Shown: piece by piece, positions 48,375-57,879 of the stretch
Layout of the letters: each line of letters starts with the position of its first letter
Numbering within the stretch: the first letter of the stretch is position 1
Assembly: GCF_013342985.1 (NCBI RefSeq)
Contig: NZ_CP054490.1
Location: forward strand, 310,001-374,000
Direction of reading: 5' to 3'
Source of the DNA: Candidatus Ruthia endofausta
GTDB lineage: Bacteria; Pseudomonadota; Gammaproteobacteria; PS1; Pseudothioglobaceae
DNA length: 64,000 nucleotides
Notes under the pieces: generated by a model
Told to the model about the DNA's origin: nothing
Database searches by the model: none
The model's input: only the letters and a program-made list of their open reading frames with translations
Made by a program: the position numbers and the translations under genes

Positions 48375-48423
48375 CGATAAGTAAGAAAGACTAAAATTAT
48401 TTGCATGATAATACTCTTTTCAT

Positions 48424-48447
48424 AAAAAAAGCCACCCATTGGGGCTC
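48424..48447 (-). terminator. Terminator downstream of pnp
   Basis: Minus-strand hairpin AGCCCC, loop AATG, GGTGGCT with one bulged T, followed by TTTTTT, about 25 bases after the pnp stop. Confidence 0.7.
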
Positions 48448-48470
48448 TATGCAACTCATTGGTTTTTAAA

Positions 48471-50567
48471 TTATTTTTCTAATAATACTTTATGAGATAA
48501 TTTAATGCGGCCTCTGTCTACGCCTAACACCTTGACATCAATTTCGTCACCTTCTTTAAGATGATTTTCTACTTTTTCAACACGCTCATGAGCGATTTCA
48601 GAGATATGTAGCAAGCCATCTTGGTTAGGCATGATATTAATAAAAGCACCAAATTCAACAATTTTAACAACTTTGCCCGTATAAACTTTATCTACTTCAG
48701 GTGTAGCAGTGACCTCTTTTACCATTTTCACCGCTGTGTCAAAGGATTTTTGATTATTGGCAAAAATATTAACATTGCCACTGCCATCCACATCAACACT
48801 AGCGCCAGAAATCGAAATAATATCTTTAATACTTTCCCCACCTTTGCCAATCAAATCACGAATCTTATCAGTTTGAATTTTAATAACGGCAGTTTTAGGT
48901 GCATTTTTGTTTGACATATTAGGTTCGCAAATAACTTGATTCATTTGCCCTAAAATATTCAATCTTGCTTCTTTGGCTTGCTTTAAAGAAATCTCCATAA
49001 TCTCGCGGGTGATGCCTTGGATTTTAATGTCCATTTGTAATGCATTGACACCACGTGATGTGCCTGCTACTTTAAAGTCCATATCACCTAAGTGATCCTC
49101 ATCGCCTAAAATGTCAGTTAATACGGTAAATCTATCACCTTCTTTAACCAAACCCATGGCGATACCAGCAACTGGCGCTTTGATTGGCACACCTGCATCC
49201 ATTAATGATAGTGATGAACCACAAACACTGGCCATAGAGCTAGAACCATTAGATTCAGTAATTTCTGATACCACACGAACTGTGTATGGAAACTCTTCAA
49301 TTGAAGGCAAACAGGCGGCAATACCACGACGTGCTAAACGACCATGGCCGATTTCACGACGTTTGGTGGTGCCTACATGACCAGTTTCACCTACGCAGTA
49401 TGGTGGGAAGTTGTAATGTAGTAAAAAGTAATCATTTTGACGTTCAGAAGATTCTAATTTTTCAATCAACTGAGCTTCACGTTTAGACCCTAGTGTGGTT
49501 ACCACTAAAGCTTGCGTTTCACCACGAGTAAACAAAGCAGAACCATGTGTATTTTCTAAAACGCCTGTTTCGATTTTTAACTCGCGAACAGTTTCATTGT
49601 CACGACCATCGATGCGTGGATCGTTATTTAAGATACGTTCACGTACAGTTAATCTCTCAATTTTCTTAAAGTATTTACTAACTTCTTCAATAGAATTTCC
49701 ATTCTCATCTTCATTTGCCAATGCTTCAATTGCAACTGCTTTGATTTCACCAACTTTGGCATAACGGTCAAGTTTTTCCTTAATTTGGTAGGCTTCATTA
49801 ATCTGCTCACCAAATTGTGATTTGATGTCACTTAATAAAACCTCGTTAGTTATAGGCGCTTCCCAATCCCATTTCTGCATACCAACTTGTGCAACGAACT
49901 CAGCAATATTGCTAATGGCAACTTGATATTGTTCATGTGCATACATAATCGCACCTAGCATAATCTCTTCAGAAAGTTCGTTGGCTTCTGATTCAACTAT
50001 CAGTACCGCCTCATCAGTGCCTGCAACCACCATGTCTAAATCTGAATCAGCCAGTTCAGTGTAAGTTGGATTAAGGATGTATTCACCCCCCTTAGAATAA
50101 CCAACACGGGCACCACCAATTGGTCCGTTAAATGGCACGCCTGAAATGCTCAATGCAGCAGATACACCTAACATTGAAATAATATCTGGGTCAACCTCGG
50201 AGTTTGCAGAGATAACTGTAATAAGCACTTGCACTTCGTTCATGAAGCCATTTGGAAATAAGGGGCGAATAGGGCGGTCAATTAGTCTAGAAGTTAGCGT
50301 TTCTTTTTCGCTAGGCCTTGCTTCACGCTTTAGGAAGCCGCCAGGAATTTTGCCAGCTGCATAAGTTTTTTCAACATAATCAACAGACAGCGGGAAAAAA
50401 TCTTGCCCAGGACTCATTTTTTTAGAACCAACAACGGTTACCAGTACTTGCGTGTCATCCATACTTGCCAGTACTGCACCATGTGCTTGTCTGGCAATAC
50501 GGCCTGTTTCTAATGTAATTGTGTGCTTGCCCATGACAAAGCTTTTTGTTTTGATATTCATGTCCAT
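48471..50567 (-). CDS. pnp: Polyribonucleotide nucleotidyltransferase (PNPase)
   Basis: 3'-5' phosphorolytic exoribonuclease, partner of RNase E in RNA decay. About 698 residues from ATG 50567, chosen because GGAGG lies five bases upstream; the frame is open further to 50615. Two RNase PH domains ([78 protein letters not shown]), the KH domain ([20 protein letters not shown]) and the S1 domain ([30 protein letters not shown]) are complete. rpsO, often just upstream, is not adjacent. Confidence 0.96.
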   Translation of the reverse strand: MDMNIKTKSFVMGKHTITLETGRIARQAHGAVLASMDDTQVLVTVVGSKKMSPGQDFFPLSVDYVEKTYAAGKIPGGFLKREARPSEKETLTSRLIDRPIRPLFPNGFMNEVQVLITVISANSEVDPDIISMLGVSAALSISGVPFNGPIGGARVGYSKGGEYILNPTYTELADSDLDMVVAGTDEAVLIVESEANELSEEIMLGAIMYAHEQYQVAISNIAEFVAQVGMQKWDWEAPITNEVLLSDIKSQFGEQINEAYQIKEKLDRYAKVGEIKAVAIEALANEDENGNSIEEVSKYFKKIERLTVRERILNNDPRIDGRDNETVRELKIETGVLENTHGSALFTRGETQALVVTTLGSKREAQLIEKLESSERQNDYFLLHYNFPPYCVGETGHVGTTKRREIGHGRLARRGIAACLPSIEEFPYTVRVVSEITESNGSSSMASVCGSSLSLMDAGVPIKAPVAGIAMGLVKEGDRFTVLTDILGDEDHLGDMDFKVAGTSRGVNALQMDIKIQGITREIMEISLKQAKEARLNILGQMNQVICEPNMSNKNAPKTAVIKIQTDKIRDLIGKGGESIKDIISISGASVDVDGSGNVNIFANNQKSFDTAVKMVKEVTATPEVDKVYTGKVVKIVEFGAFINIMPNQDGLLHISEIAHERVEKVENHLKEGDEIDVKVLGVDRGRIKLSHKVLLEK

Positions 50568-50845
50568 GAAAACCTCCAAAGAAAAATTAAGAAGAAGTTT
50601 ATGCTTTGAATCCAATAAGCTTTATTTGAAATATATTCTAAGTAGTGAAATAAACAAATTTTTCCTTTGCCTAATAGTGAACATATTTTAGATAAAACTT
50701 AAACTTAGATTAAACCATAAAATGAGGTCATTATACCCACGACAAAATGTGGCATAATTTAATATTGAACTATTTACTAGTGTTTTTGAATTGAATTATT
50801 TTTTATATAACCAAACCCTGAATTTTCTCTTACGAGATGGTGTGA

Positions 50846-51006
50846 ATGAAAAAAATAACATTGATATTTGAGGGGGTGTTGGTGCAAGTACTTAAAAATC
50901 AAGCAAAAGTGCTACTAAAAGAGGTGTTAATACAACAACTCAATGAAATTAAACAACTACCAATAGAGTAGAACACGCGAACGCAGATTATCAACATTCA
51001 GAGTCG
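50846..51006 (+). pseudogene. napD: Possible NapD remnant
   Basis: A short broken frame just before napG: LNEIKQLP and, after a shift, EHANADYQHSESL then a stop. NapD, the chaperone for NapA export, has a ...I..LPGV...LVYEH... C-terminus and is encoded beside napA/G/H in many clusters. The identification depends mostly on position and a few residues, so it is weak. Confidence 0.35.
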
Positions 51007-51021
51007 CTTTAGGTATCAATA

Positions 51022-51737
51022 ATGACTTTTTCACGAAGGCAATTTTTATTAAATTTAGCTCGCTCGGCAAAACCAGTACTGCACTCGTTGCTACAGGTCT
51101 TGTTAGTTATTCTTTACCAGCAACAGTCATACGTCCATCAGGTTGCTTTGGCTGAGGATGAATTTAATACAGCTTGCATTCGTTGTGGTTTGTGCGTTAA
51201 TGACTATCCTTATCCTACGTTAAGTTTGGCAATATTAAAAGACAATGTCGCCTTGGCACGCCTTTTTTACTACTAGAAAAGTCGCTTGTGAAATGTATGA
51301 GGATATTCTTTGTGTGGTTGCTTGTCCAACAGACGCATTAAGTAAGCAGTTAACCAGTATTAATGACGCCCAAATGAGATTGGCTAGAATTGTAGACACT
51401 CAATGATCGTATTGCTTATCAAGGCTTGCCGTTGCGAGGTGTGCTTTAATGTTTATCCTGCCCAAAGTAAGGCCATCACTATTGAGATAAAACACAATGG
51501 ACGCAGTGGCAAATATGCATTGTTTATGTCCAGTTGTGCACTTATGATAGCTGCACCGGTTATGACAAGTGTGAACAAGCTTGTATCATGGAAGAGGCTG
51601 TTATTAAAGTCTTACCAGTCAAACTTGTAATGGGTAACGCCAAGAACATTATAACTTGTCCAAAGGTAAAGAGTATGATTACAACGGCAAAGGCTTGTTT
51701 GATATTGATGATTAAGCGTATTTTCAAAAAATCATGA
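51022..51737 (+). pseudogene. napG: NapG ferredoxin-type protein, broken
   Basis: From ATG 51022: SRRQFLLNLARSA (twin-arginine signal), ACIRCGLCVNDYPYPTLSLA, then via frameshifts ACEMYEDILCVVACPTDALS, QLTSINDAQMRLARIVDTQ, CEVCFNVYPAQSKAITIEIK, YDSCTGYDKCEQACIMEEAV and IKVLPVKLVMGNAK. NapG carries four [4Fe-4S] clusters and passes quinol electrons to periplasmic nitrate reductase. Several ligand Cys are mutated (for example the last Cys of the first cluster is Tyr) and at least four frameshifts or stops exist. Confidence 0.88.
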
Positions 51738-52308
51738 AACAACCCAATATTTGTAAAAAATAGGTCTAGATGCACGAGCCCTCCAAAGACTGATTTGGGG
51801 CTAACAAATATCTGATATTGTGCCGTTCTAGTCAAATTGGCATTTTGTTGTTATTTTTACTAGGTCCTTGGTTTGATGTCTGGATTGTTAAGGGTAATTT
51901 AAGTTCAAGTTTAACGCTAAATGTTGTGCCATTAACCGACCCTTATGTGTTTTACAATCCTTATTTGTAGGTCATTCACTTGCACCCAATAGGTGCGCTG
52001 ATTGTGTTATTGTTTTACAGCATTATTGATGCTTAAGAATGCTTGGTGTTCTCGTTTATGTCCAGTTGATGCATTTTATAGTTTGCTTGGCAGAAGATCA
52101 TTATTACGCGTTAATGCATTGGCAAGAGAAAATTGTACAGATTGTTTGGAGCATTTTGCGGTTTGTCCAGAGTCACAAGTGATTAAGCCTGGGCAATACA
52201 AGCAGTATTATATTAAATGGTCATTGTACTAATTGTGGTCGCTGTATTAATATTTGTGAACCTAATGTTTTTGGTTTTACCAGTCGCTTTAAAAACACCA
52301 TTAAATAA
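51734..52308 (+). pseudogene. napH: NapH membrane ferredoxin, broken
   Basis: Fragments from ATG 51734: LGPWFDVWIVKGNLSSSLT (through a shift), VVPLTDPYVFYN, SLAPNRCADCVIVL, then directly NAWCSRLCPVDAFYSLLGRR, SLLRVNALARENCTDCLEHF, AVCPESQVIKPG and CTNCGRCINICEPNVFGFTS before TAA 52306-52308. NapH is the quinol-oxidising membrane partner of NapG. A deletion has removed the central membrane helices and the first CxxxCP motif, and several frame changes are present. Confidence 0.88.
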
Positions 52309-52407
52309 AACATAAAAACAATCTATGTTAATGAAAGTTGATTGCTAATGATTTAAAGCTGCTATCGTCTTTAATTAATATTGGTATTTTTTGAGGAGAG
52401 TAAATAA

Positions 52408-53550
52408 ATGAGCATTATAAGGAGAACGTTTATAAAAAATAGCGCAATAACACAGCCACTGCCACAACTGCTGGGGTGACAATACCGGACATTACACTTG
52501 CCAACGTAAGTAAAGATGAGGTGAGATGGGAGAAAACCTCTTGTCGTTGTTCAGTTTTGCTTCACAAGGTGACCTTAATGCGCCAGTTAATAAAGGTCTT
52601 AATTGCACAACCAAGGGTTATTTTCTTTTAAAAATTATGTACGGTAAGGAGCGTTTAACCCAGCTACTACTCAGAAAAACAAATGGTAAGTATTAAAAAC
52701 GGCCAATTTGAAGCCGTATCATGAGATGAGACTTTTGACATTATGGCAGATAAATTTAAAGCTGCCATTAAGCAATCCAACAAAGAAAATGATTAACAGG
52801 CCAGTCTTCTGCTTGTGGAACAGCAAGAGAAGTGGGTACTTTTGTACATCGTTCGCTTACAGATTATGTCGTTATGAAAAAATCATATAGGTTAGTTTGC
52901 TGGAAAGATATGGAAATTATCCGCAGAAATCATTTCTGGTAAAAAAGGCTACCATGCTATTTTGCAAAGCAGAATGCTTAAAGATGGCAAGTTAAATGCG
53001 TATTGGGTGATGTGTAATAATAACATGCAAGCAAGTCCAAATATCAATGACGAAATACTACCTGGTTGGCGCAATCCAGCTAATTTTATTGTGGTGTCAG
53101 CTCCCTATCATACTGTTTCAACACAAGCGGCTGATTTAATTTTATCTACGGCAATGTGGGTAGAAAAAAAGTGCTTATGGTAATGTTGAAAGGCGCACTC
53201 AATTTTAACGTCAACAAGTAGATGCACCGGGTGAGGCATAATCAGATTTATGGCAACTGATTGAATTTTCAAAACGCTTTAAAATAGATGAAGTTTGGAG
53301 TAAAGAAGTATTAACAAAAAACCCAAAATACAAAGGTAAAACTTTATATGGAGTGCTGTATGCCAACAATCAGGTGGATAAATTTTCTAAAAAAGACATT
53401 AGCGACAGTCAGGAAAACACTTATAAAAATCAAGAAATGAATGACTTTGGTTTTTATATCCAAAAAGGACTGTTTGAGGAGTGTCGTTGTTTTCAATTTA
53501 GAAGGTCCAAAGCAATGGTAGAACAAGTATTAAATCTACGCTATTTGTGA
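52408..53550 (+). pseudogene. napA: Periplasmic nitrate reductase NapA, broken
   Basis: From ATG 52408 a Tat signal (MSIIRRTFIKNSA), then pieces of Nap[70 protein letters not shown], and near the end [20 protein letters not shown] and [16 protein letters not shown]. NapA is the Mo-bis-MGD nitrate reductase, about 830 residues. Only some 1140 bases remain, more than half the gene is missing, and stops and shifts occur throughout. Intact subunits NapB and NapC are not nearby. Confidence 0.9.
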
Positions 53551-53552
53551 TT

Positions 53553-54089
53553 GGATTAGCAGTAGGAACACAGGTAATGGCCATGCCAAATGCGCAAATG
53601 TTAAGCTACACTTGTGCAGGTTGTTATGGTGCTAATGGTGCGAGTAATGGCCCTCTAATTCCCTCTTTAGTAGATTTATCAAAAGATTATTTGGTTGAAG
53701 CGATGCAGGCTTATAAAAAATGATGAAAGAAGCTCAACCATTATGAATCGAATCGATAAAGGTTATAATGATAAAGAGTTTGAATTAATGGGTGAATTTT
53801 TCATCGAGCAAGAAATGCATAGTATTGGCAAGCAGAATTATGATAATACAAAGACAAAAGTGGGTAAAAAGTTGCACAAAAAGTATTGTCTAGTTGTCAT
53901 TCAGAAGGTGGCACAATCACTGATGATGAGGCTGGATTATTAGCTGGAAATGCAGCACTTTTATGAAATATTCTTTGGTAGATTTTCATGATGATTCACG
54001 CGAGATGAAGAAAAAAAATCAAAAAAAATGCTAAGAAGAGATGCTAAAACGTTTGACAAATTAGTGAACTATTATAGCAAAGGAGAATG
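53553..54089 (+). pseudogene. fccA: FccA, cytochrome c subunit of flavocytochrome c sulfide dehydrogenase, broken
   Basis: Reading across frameshifts gives [20 protein letters not shown] (signal), YTCAGCYGANGASNGPLIPS, LSKDYLVEAMQAYK, then after an extra A in a run ERSSTIMNRIDKGYNDKEFE, LMGEFFIEQEMHS, KKLHKKYC, SSCHSEGGTITDDEAGLLAG, KYSLVDFHDDSREMK and DAKTFDKLVNYYSKGE. Heme site one is CAGCY: the ligand His is TAT (53625-53627). Heme site two CSSCH is split by a one-base deletion near 53892. The start codon is also lost. The remnant ends at TGA 54087-54089, overlapping the spacer before fccB. Confidence 0.88.
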
Positions 54090-54092
54090 ATA

Positions 54093-55394
54093 ATGAGCAA
54101 TAAACACAACAGAAGAAATTTCTTAAAAATAGTAGGTGCAAGTGGTGTTGCTACAACAGCTGCTTTATACACCCCGTTTGCTATTGGTGGCGCTTCAAAG
54201 AAAGTCGTTATTATTGGTGGTGGCATGGGTGGTGCAACGGCTGCTAAATATATGCGTATGATGGATAAGTCTATTAAAGTTACTTTAATTACAGCAAATA
54301 AAAATTACTATACTGGTTTTGCTAGTAATGAAGTGGTGAGTGGTGAAAGACACATGACCTCAATTACTTTTAGCTATAGTGGCTTGCGCAAGCATGGCGT
54401 TCAAGTAGTGGTTGATACAGCCACCTCTATTGATGAAAATAAAAGAGGTGTTAGAACGGTAAATGGAAAGAAGTTTGCCTATGATCGTTTAATTGTCTCT
54501 CCAGGTATTGATTTTAGATGGGAAGCTATTGATGGCTATAACGCTCAAATGGCTAATACTAGGATTCCACACGCTTGGATAGCTGGCTCACAAACAGAGA
54601 TGTTGCATAACCAACTACATTCTATGAGAGATGGCGGTACCGTTATTATTGCAGCACCACCTAATCCTTTTCGTTGTCCTCCAGGTCCTTATGAGCGTGC
54701 TGCACAGATAGCGCATTATTTAAAGCACAACAAGCCCAAGTCTAAAATTCTAATTCTAGATTCTAAGGATAAATTTTCTAAGTTCGGTTTGTTTACAGGT
54801 GGTTGGAAAAGACATTATGGCTATGGCACTGATAACAGTATAATTGAATGGATTCCTGCTTACAAAGGTGGTGCGGTTGAAGCGGTTGATGTGGCTAATA
54901 TGAGTGTTTCAGGTGAATTTGATGAGTTTAAAGGCGATGTTATTAATATTATTCCAGCGCAAAAGGCAGGAAAGATTGCTTTTACTGCTGGATTAACTAA
55001 CAGTAGTGGCTGGTGCCCAGTTCAAGGTAATACGTTTGAGTCGACTATTCATAAAAATATTCACGTGATTGGCGATGCATCAATTGCTAGCCCTATGCCT
55101 AAATCGGGCTATGCTGCCAATTCAGAGGCAAAAATATGTGCAGCAGCAATAGTGGCATTACTAAGTGGTAATAAAATACCAGATTCTTCTTATGTCAACA
55201 CTTGTTATAGTGTTATTGCACCAGGAGATGGTATTTCTGTAGCAATGGTGTACAAGTATCAAAATGGTAAAATTGTTAAAGTTAAAGACTCAGATGATTT
55301 GATACCAGTTGAGTTTAATCTTAAGCTTCGAGAGCGAGAAGTAGAATATGGACATACTTGGTTTAATAATATTACTAACGATGCGTTTAGTTAA
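54093..55394 (+). CDS. fccB: FccB, flavoprotein subunit of flavocytochrome c sulfide dehydrogenase
   Basis: Periplasmic flavoprotein that oxidises sulfide and passes electrons to the cytochrome FccA. 433 residues from ATG 54093, seven bases after AGGAG (an ATG at 54087 is too close). Tat signal NRRNFLKIVGASG, FAD fold KVVIIGGGMGGATAAKYM, redox cysteines in NPFRCPPGPYERA and SSGWCPVQ, and NTCYSVIAPGDGISVAMVY near the end. At residue 75 (NYYTGFASNEVV) Gly replaces the Cys that in Allochromatium FccB carries the covalent FAD; GGT 54315-54317 would need one change from TGT. The gene is open and full length although fccA is dead. Confidence 0.93.
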   Translation: MSNKHNRRNFLKIVGASGVATTAALYTPFAIGGASKKVVIIGGGMGGATAAKYMRMMDKSIKVTLITANKNYYTGFASNEVVSGERHMTSITFSYSGLRKHGVQVVVDTATSIDENKRGVRTVNGKKFAYDRLIVSPGIDFRWEAIDGYNAQMANTRIPHAWIAGSQTEMLHNQLHSMRDGGTVIIAAPPNPFRCPPGPYERAAQIAHYLKHNKPKSKILILDSKDKFSKFGLFTGGWKRHYGYGTDNSIIEWIPAYKGGAVEAVDVANMSVSGEFDEFKGDVINIIPAQKAGKIAFTAGLTNSSGWCPVQGNTFESTIHKNIHVIGDASIASPMPKSGYAANSEAKICAAAIVALLSGNKIPDSSYVNTCYSVIAPGDGISVAMVYKYQNGKIVKVKDSDDLIPVEFNLKLREREVEYGHTWFNNITNDAFS

Positions 55395-55533
55395 TTAGTT
55401 TTTGCTTTAGCTTGATTACAAAGAAAAGTATATTTTTACTGTAATTAGATTGAGGCTTTATGTCTTTCCCTTCCTCGGGCGCTTTTTATACTATAGTTCC
55501 GCCTGTAATAAACAGGATTATTGATAAAAGGAT

Positions 55534-56048
55534 ATGATAACTAAACTTTTAAAAGATACCAGTTGCTCTAGTTATACAGTTAGATCACGTGCTTTGTTTG
55601 GCTCAGTTGATGAGAAAAATGTTCGTCTCACCCAAAAATATCGTGATAAGCATTGTTATTTCTCAGCAGGTGAAGTTTTACATCGAGAATAAAATAGAAT
55701 TGATTACGCTTTTACTTTATATTCTAGCTGCTCTCAACGTTTGCTTAATTTAGGACAAAAAAGCACCATAGAAGGGTTGGCTTATTTGATTATGGAGTTA
55801 TATTCGCGTATTAGAGTACAATCTCCTAAGGAGTTTAACTTCACTTTTTTCCGCTCAATCAAGCTGATATGGGCGATACTTTAGGGCTAACCAAAATGCA
55901 CATTAATAGAATTATTGCAACTTTTAAAGATGAAGGTTTAATCAGTTGCGGGCATAGAAAACTTAAGATAATTAATGAAGAACGACTTTCTGAAATTGGG
56001 CAATTTGACATTGGTTTAATTAAAGATCCTTTTCACCATTTTAGTTAA
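55534..56048 (+). pseudogene. Crp/Fnr-family regulator, broken
   Basis: From ATG 55534: SCSSYTVRSRALFGSVDEKN, KHCYFSAGEVLHRE, a TAA stop, DYAFTLYSSCSQRLLNLGQK, a deletion, STIEGLAYLIMELYSRIRVQ and, after a frameshift, ADMGDTLGLTKMHINRIIAT, FKDEGLISCGHRKLKIINEE. The HTH (DTLGLTKMHINRII) and the Cys-bearing N-terminus place it among Fnr-like regulators of respiration. Half of the cyclic-nucleotide-like barrel is missing. A 15-base palindrome (CCTGTAATAAACAGG, 55502-55516) lies just upstream and might be its own operator. Confidence 0.8.
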
Positions 56049-56073
56049 TTATTTTGTGGCTTTTAGAATCTCC

Positions 56074-56604
56074 TTAATACAAAGCATCTTGTATAATATC
56101 TTCCAAAACATCCTCTACTGCTTTTAAAGCATGAATTGATTTTTGATTATTTTTATCAGCCAATTGGCTTAGGCGTAAGTAACTCACGTGCACCTGATTA
56201 GGTTCGCTATTTAGTTGAAAAATAGCAATTGAAAAAGGGCAAAGTAGAATGTTATTAGGATCAGCAGCAGTGGTTTCTGCCGACAAAGAAGCGCTACAAA
56301 ACTCAATAACTACACCATGCCTGTAAAGTGTTTTTCTAGTATTGAAGGAGTTTCTTAATGGATTCGGCATTGCAAATCTCATCATGCTTATTGCTTGTTG
56401 TGCCAAATCTTTACTAATTCGGTTAAGCATAGTAGCAACATCAGAACGATGAGCAATCACCAGACCTTGTCCCGTGATGGCAAAAGTAATATCGTCTCTC
56501 ACTTCAAAAAAATCATTTTCCACAATGTGTTCAACAAAGATATTAGCACTTATTGTGCCTGACAATAGGATAAATAATACAAATATAAGGTATTTTTTAA
56601 TCAT
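56074..56604 (-). CDS. DUF302 domain protein, secreted
   Basis: 176 residues: signal peptide to about residue 20 (LIFVLFILLSGTISA), then DDITFAITGQGLVIAHRSDV, GVVIEFCSASLSAETTAADP, NNILLCPFSIAIFQLNSEPN and QVHVSYLRLSQL, the DUF302 pattern. DUF302 proteins are small, of unknown function, and common near sulfur-oxidation genes. It is fully open amid pseudogenes. It diverges from the broken oxidase cluster with about 85 bases between, so it may keep its own promoter. Confidence 0.85.
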   Translation of the reverse strand: MIKKYLIFVLFILLSGTISANIFVEHIVENDFFEVRDDITFAITGQGLVIAHRSDVATMLNRISKDLAQQAISMMRFAMPNPLRNSFNTRKTLYRHGVVIEFCSASLSAETTAADPNNILLCPFSIAIFQLNSEPNQVHVSYLRLSQLADKNNQKSIHALKAVEDVLEDIIQDALY

Positions 56605-56689
56605 TGTTAACTTGTTAAATTTTTAGTTTAATTTTATAGTGCTTAATTTAATAAAATTCTTACCAATTATAAACATACGGGGGAGATAA

Positions 56690-56839
56690 ATGTCTGATTC
56701 ATAAATGACACAAGATCAAATATTACACGCTAAACCTAGTGGAACTTATGCACTATTGTTAGCTTATGCAGTATTCTTTATTGCTGGCTGGCTGGCTTTT
56801 CTTTTATTTACTTTTTTAAGTCGTGGATCTATTAATTAG
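56690..56839 (+). pseudogene. ba3-type oxidase subunit IIa-like small protein, premature stop
   Basis: GGGGGAG precedes ATG 56690, which encodes MSDS then TAA (56702-56704), then in the same frame MTQDQILHAKPSGTYALLLA, YAVFFIAGWLAFLLFTFLSR and a TAG. One membrane helix after a short KPSGT segment fits the tiny subunit IIa of ba3-type heme-copper oxidases, and the CoxB and CoxA remnants follow. TAA is one change from CAA, so a nonsense mutation in the fifth codon is the only lesion. Confidence 0.6.
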
Positions 56840-56848
56840 GAGTTTGTT

Positions 56849-57206
56849 ATGCATATAGATAACACAGAAAAAAATGGATTTATCTCTCGGTGGTATGACC
56901 ATTGGCATTGTTGCTTTATTAACATTTTCAGCAGTTAGCTTCAATATTTATCCACCAAGTAACGTAGAAAAAATTGATTCTAAGCCTCTGCATTTAGGCG
57001 GGGAATTTAGTGAGGATAATTTAGGGTTAAACAAAATGCAGATGGTAGCAGCAAGATATGGGTTTTATCCACAACGTATTGAAGTGCCAGTGAATATCAC
57101 CTTCACTAAAGCAGGTGAATATCCACTATTTTGCAATGAATTTTGTGGTTTGGACCATGACTATATGTGGTCAAAACTGATCATAAGTGAAGCGGAGAAA
57201 CAATAA
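56849..57206 (+). pseudogene. Cytochrome c oxidase subunit II (ba3 type), broken
   Basis: ATG 56849 gives HIDNTEKN and loses frame at an A-run missing one A. The other frame continues MTIGIVALLTFSAVSFNIYP, MQMVAARYGFYPQRIEVPVN and then directly FTKAGEYPLFCNEFCGLDHD, YMWSKLIISEAE. The CuA site CNEFCGLDHDYM is intact, but about 30 residues that normally separate VPVN from FTKAGE are deleted in frame. Non-functional. Confidence 0.82.
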
Positions 57207-57515
57207 TGGAAAAGTAATGGGTTATAAAAATGGAGATAAATTAAGTCTTAGCAATTATTGGGTCGGTTTGTTGGCTTTTACTGTTGTTTCTATCTTGGGC
57301 GTTTACCAAGTATTCGAACGCGCTAATATACTTCCATAAAGTGCAAAATTGGTTTGGTTTGGTTTTTATTTAACTTTGTTTGGTGTTTTTCTGGCAGCTC
57401 ATCCTTTGTTAATAGGGGAGGTCTCAGTTATGTTTACGTTCTATCCGTCGTTAGCAGCGTATCCTATTTTTTATCTCGGGTGCCTTAGTCGGTGTTATCC
57501 CTTGGAGAGTTTAGT
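57207..57515 (+). pseudogene. Cytochrome c oxidase subunit I (ba3 type), severe remnant
   Basis: ATG 57217 gives MGYKNGDKLSLSNYWVGLLA and VVSILGVYQVFERANILP then a TAA. A further frame reads LVWFGFYLTLFGVFLAAHPL and LIGEVSVMFTFYPSLAAYPI. These correspond to the first helix and to one later segment of the 12-helix subunit I; heme and CuB ligand regions are gone. Only about 300 bases of an expected 1500 or more are left. Confidence 0.72.
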
Positions 57516-57516
57516 T

Positions 57517-57873
57517 ATGAAATTATTGACAATAGTATTAAGCAGTTTATTTGTTATGATATCTGTACAAGCATAGGTTTCATCTTATGTTGCTTTTGAC
57601 AGAGAAACACGTGCAATCATTAAGGCGGGCGATGCCATTCAAGGCAAATTAAAAGCTGCTTCAATGAAGTGCGATAAATGCCATGGCGAAAACGGGTAAG
57701 ATGATGATGTGGGTGTGGCAGGCCATCCTGCAACTTATATATACAAACAATTAAAAGACTTTAAAGATAAAAAGCGTGACGGTACAATGGTTAAAAAAGT
57801 TAAAAAACTGACCAATATAGATATGGCATCAAAGGCCGCATCAATTATGACAGTAACGACAGATACTGCCTAG
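57517..57873 (+). pseudogene. Periplasmic cytochrome c, two premature stops
   Basis: ATG 57517 encodes a signal peptide (KLLTIVLSSLFVMISVQA), then TAG 57574-57576 at the cleavage site, VAFDRETRAIIKAGDAIQGK, LKAASMKCDKCHGENG, a TAA, and DDDVGVAGHPATYIYKQLKD, FKDKKRDGTMVKKV. The CxxCH heme site (CDKCH) is intact and all pieces share one frame, so only two nonsense mutations inactivate a class I cytochrome c that probably fed the oxidase just upstream. Confidence 0.8.
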
Positions 57874-57879
57874 ACAGCC

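Noticed and set aside
50568..50615. Longer N-terminus of pnp
   Set aside because: The strong GGAGG lies directly before ATG 50567, and the extra residues are not part of PNPase.
54087..54092. ATG 54087 as fccB start
   Set aside because: Only one base separates it from AGGAG; ATG 54093 has correct spacing and starts the Tat signal normally.
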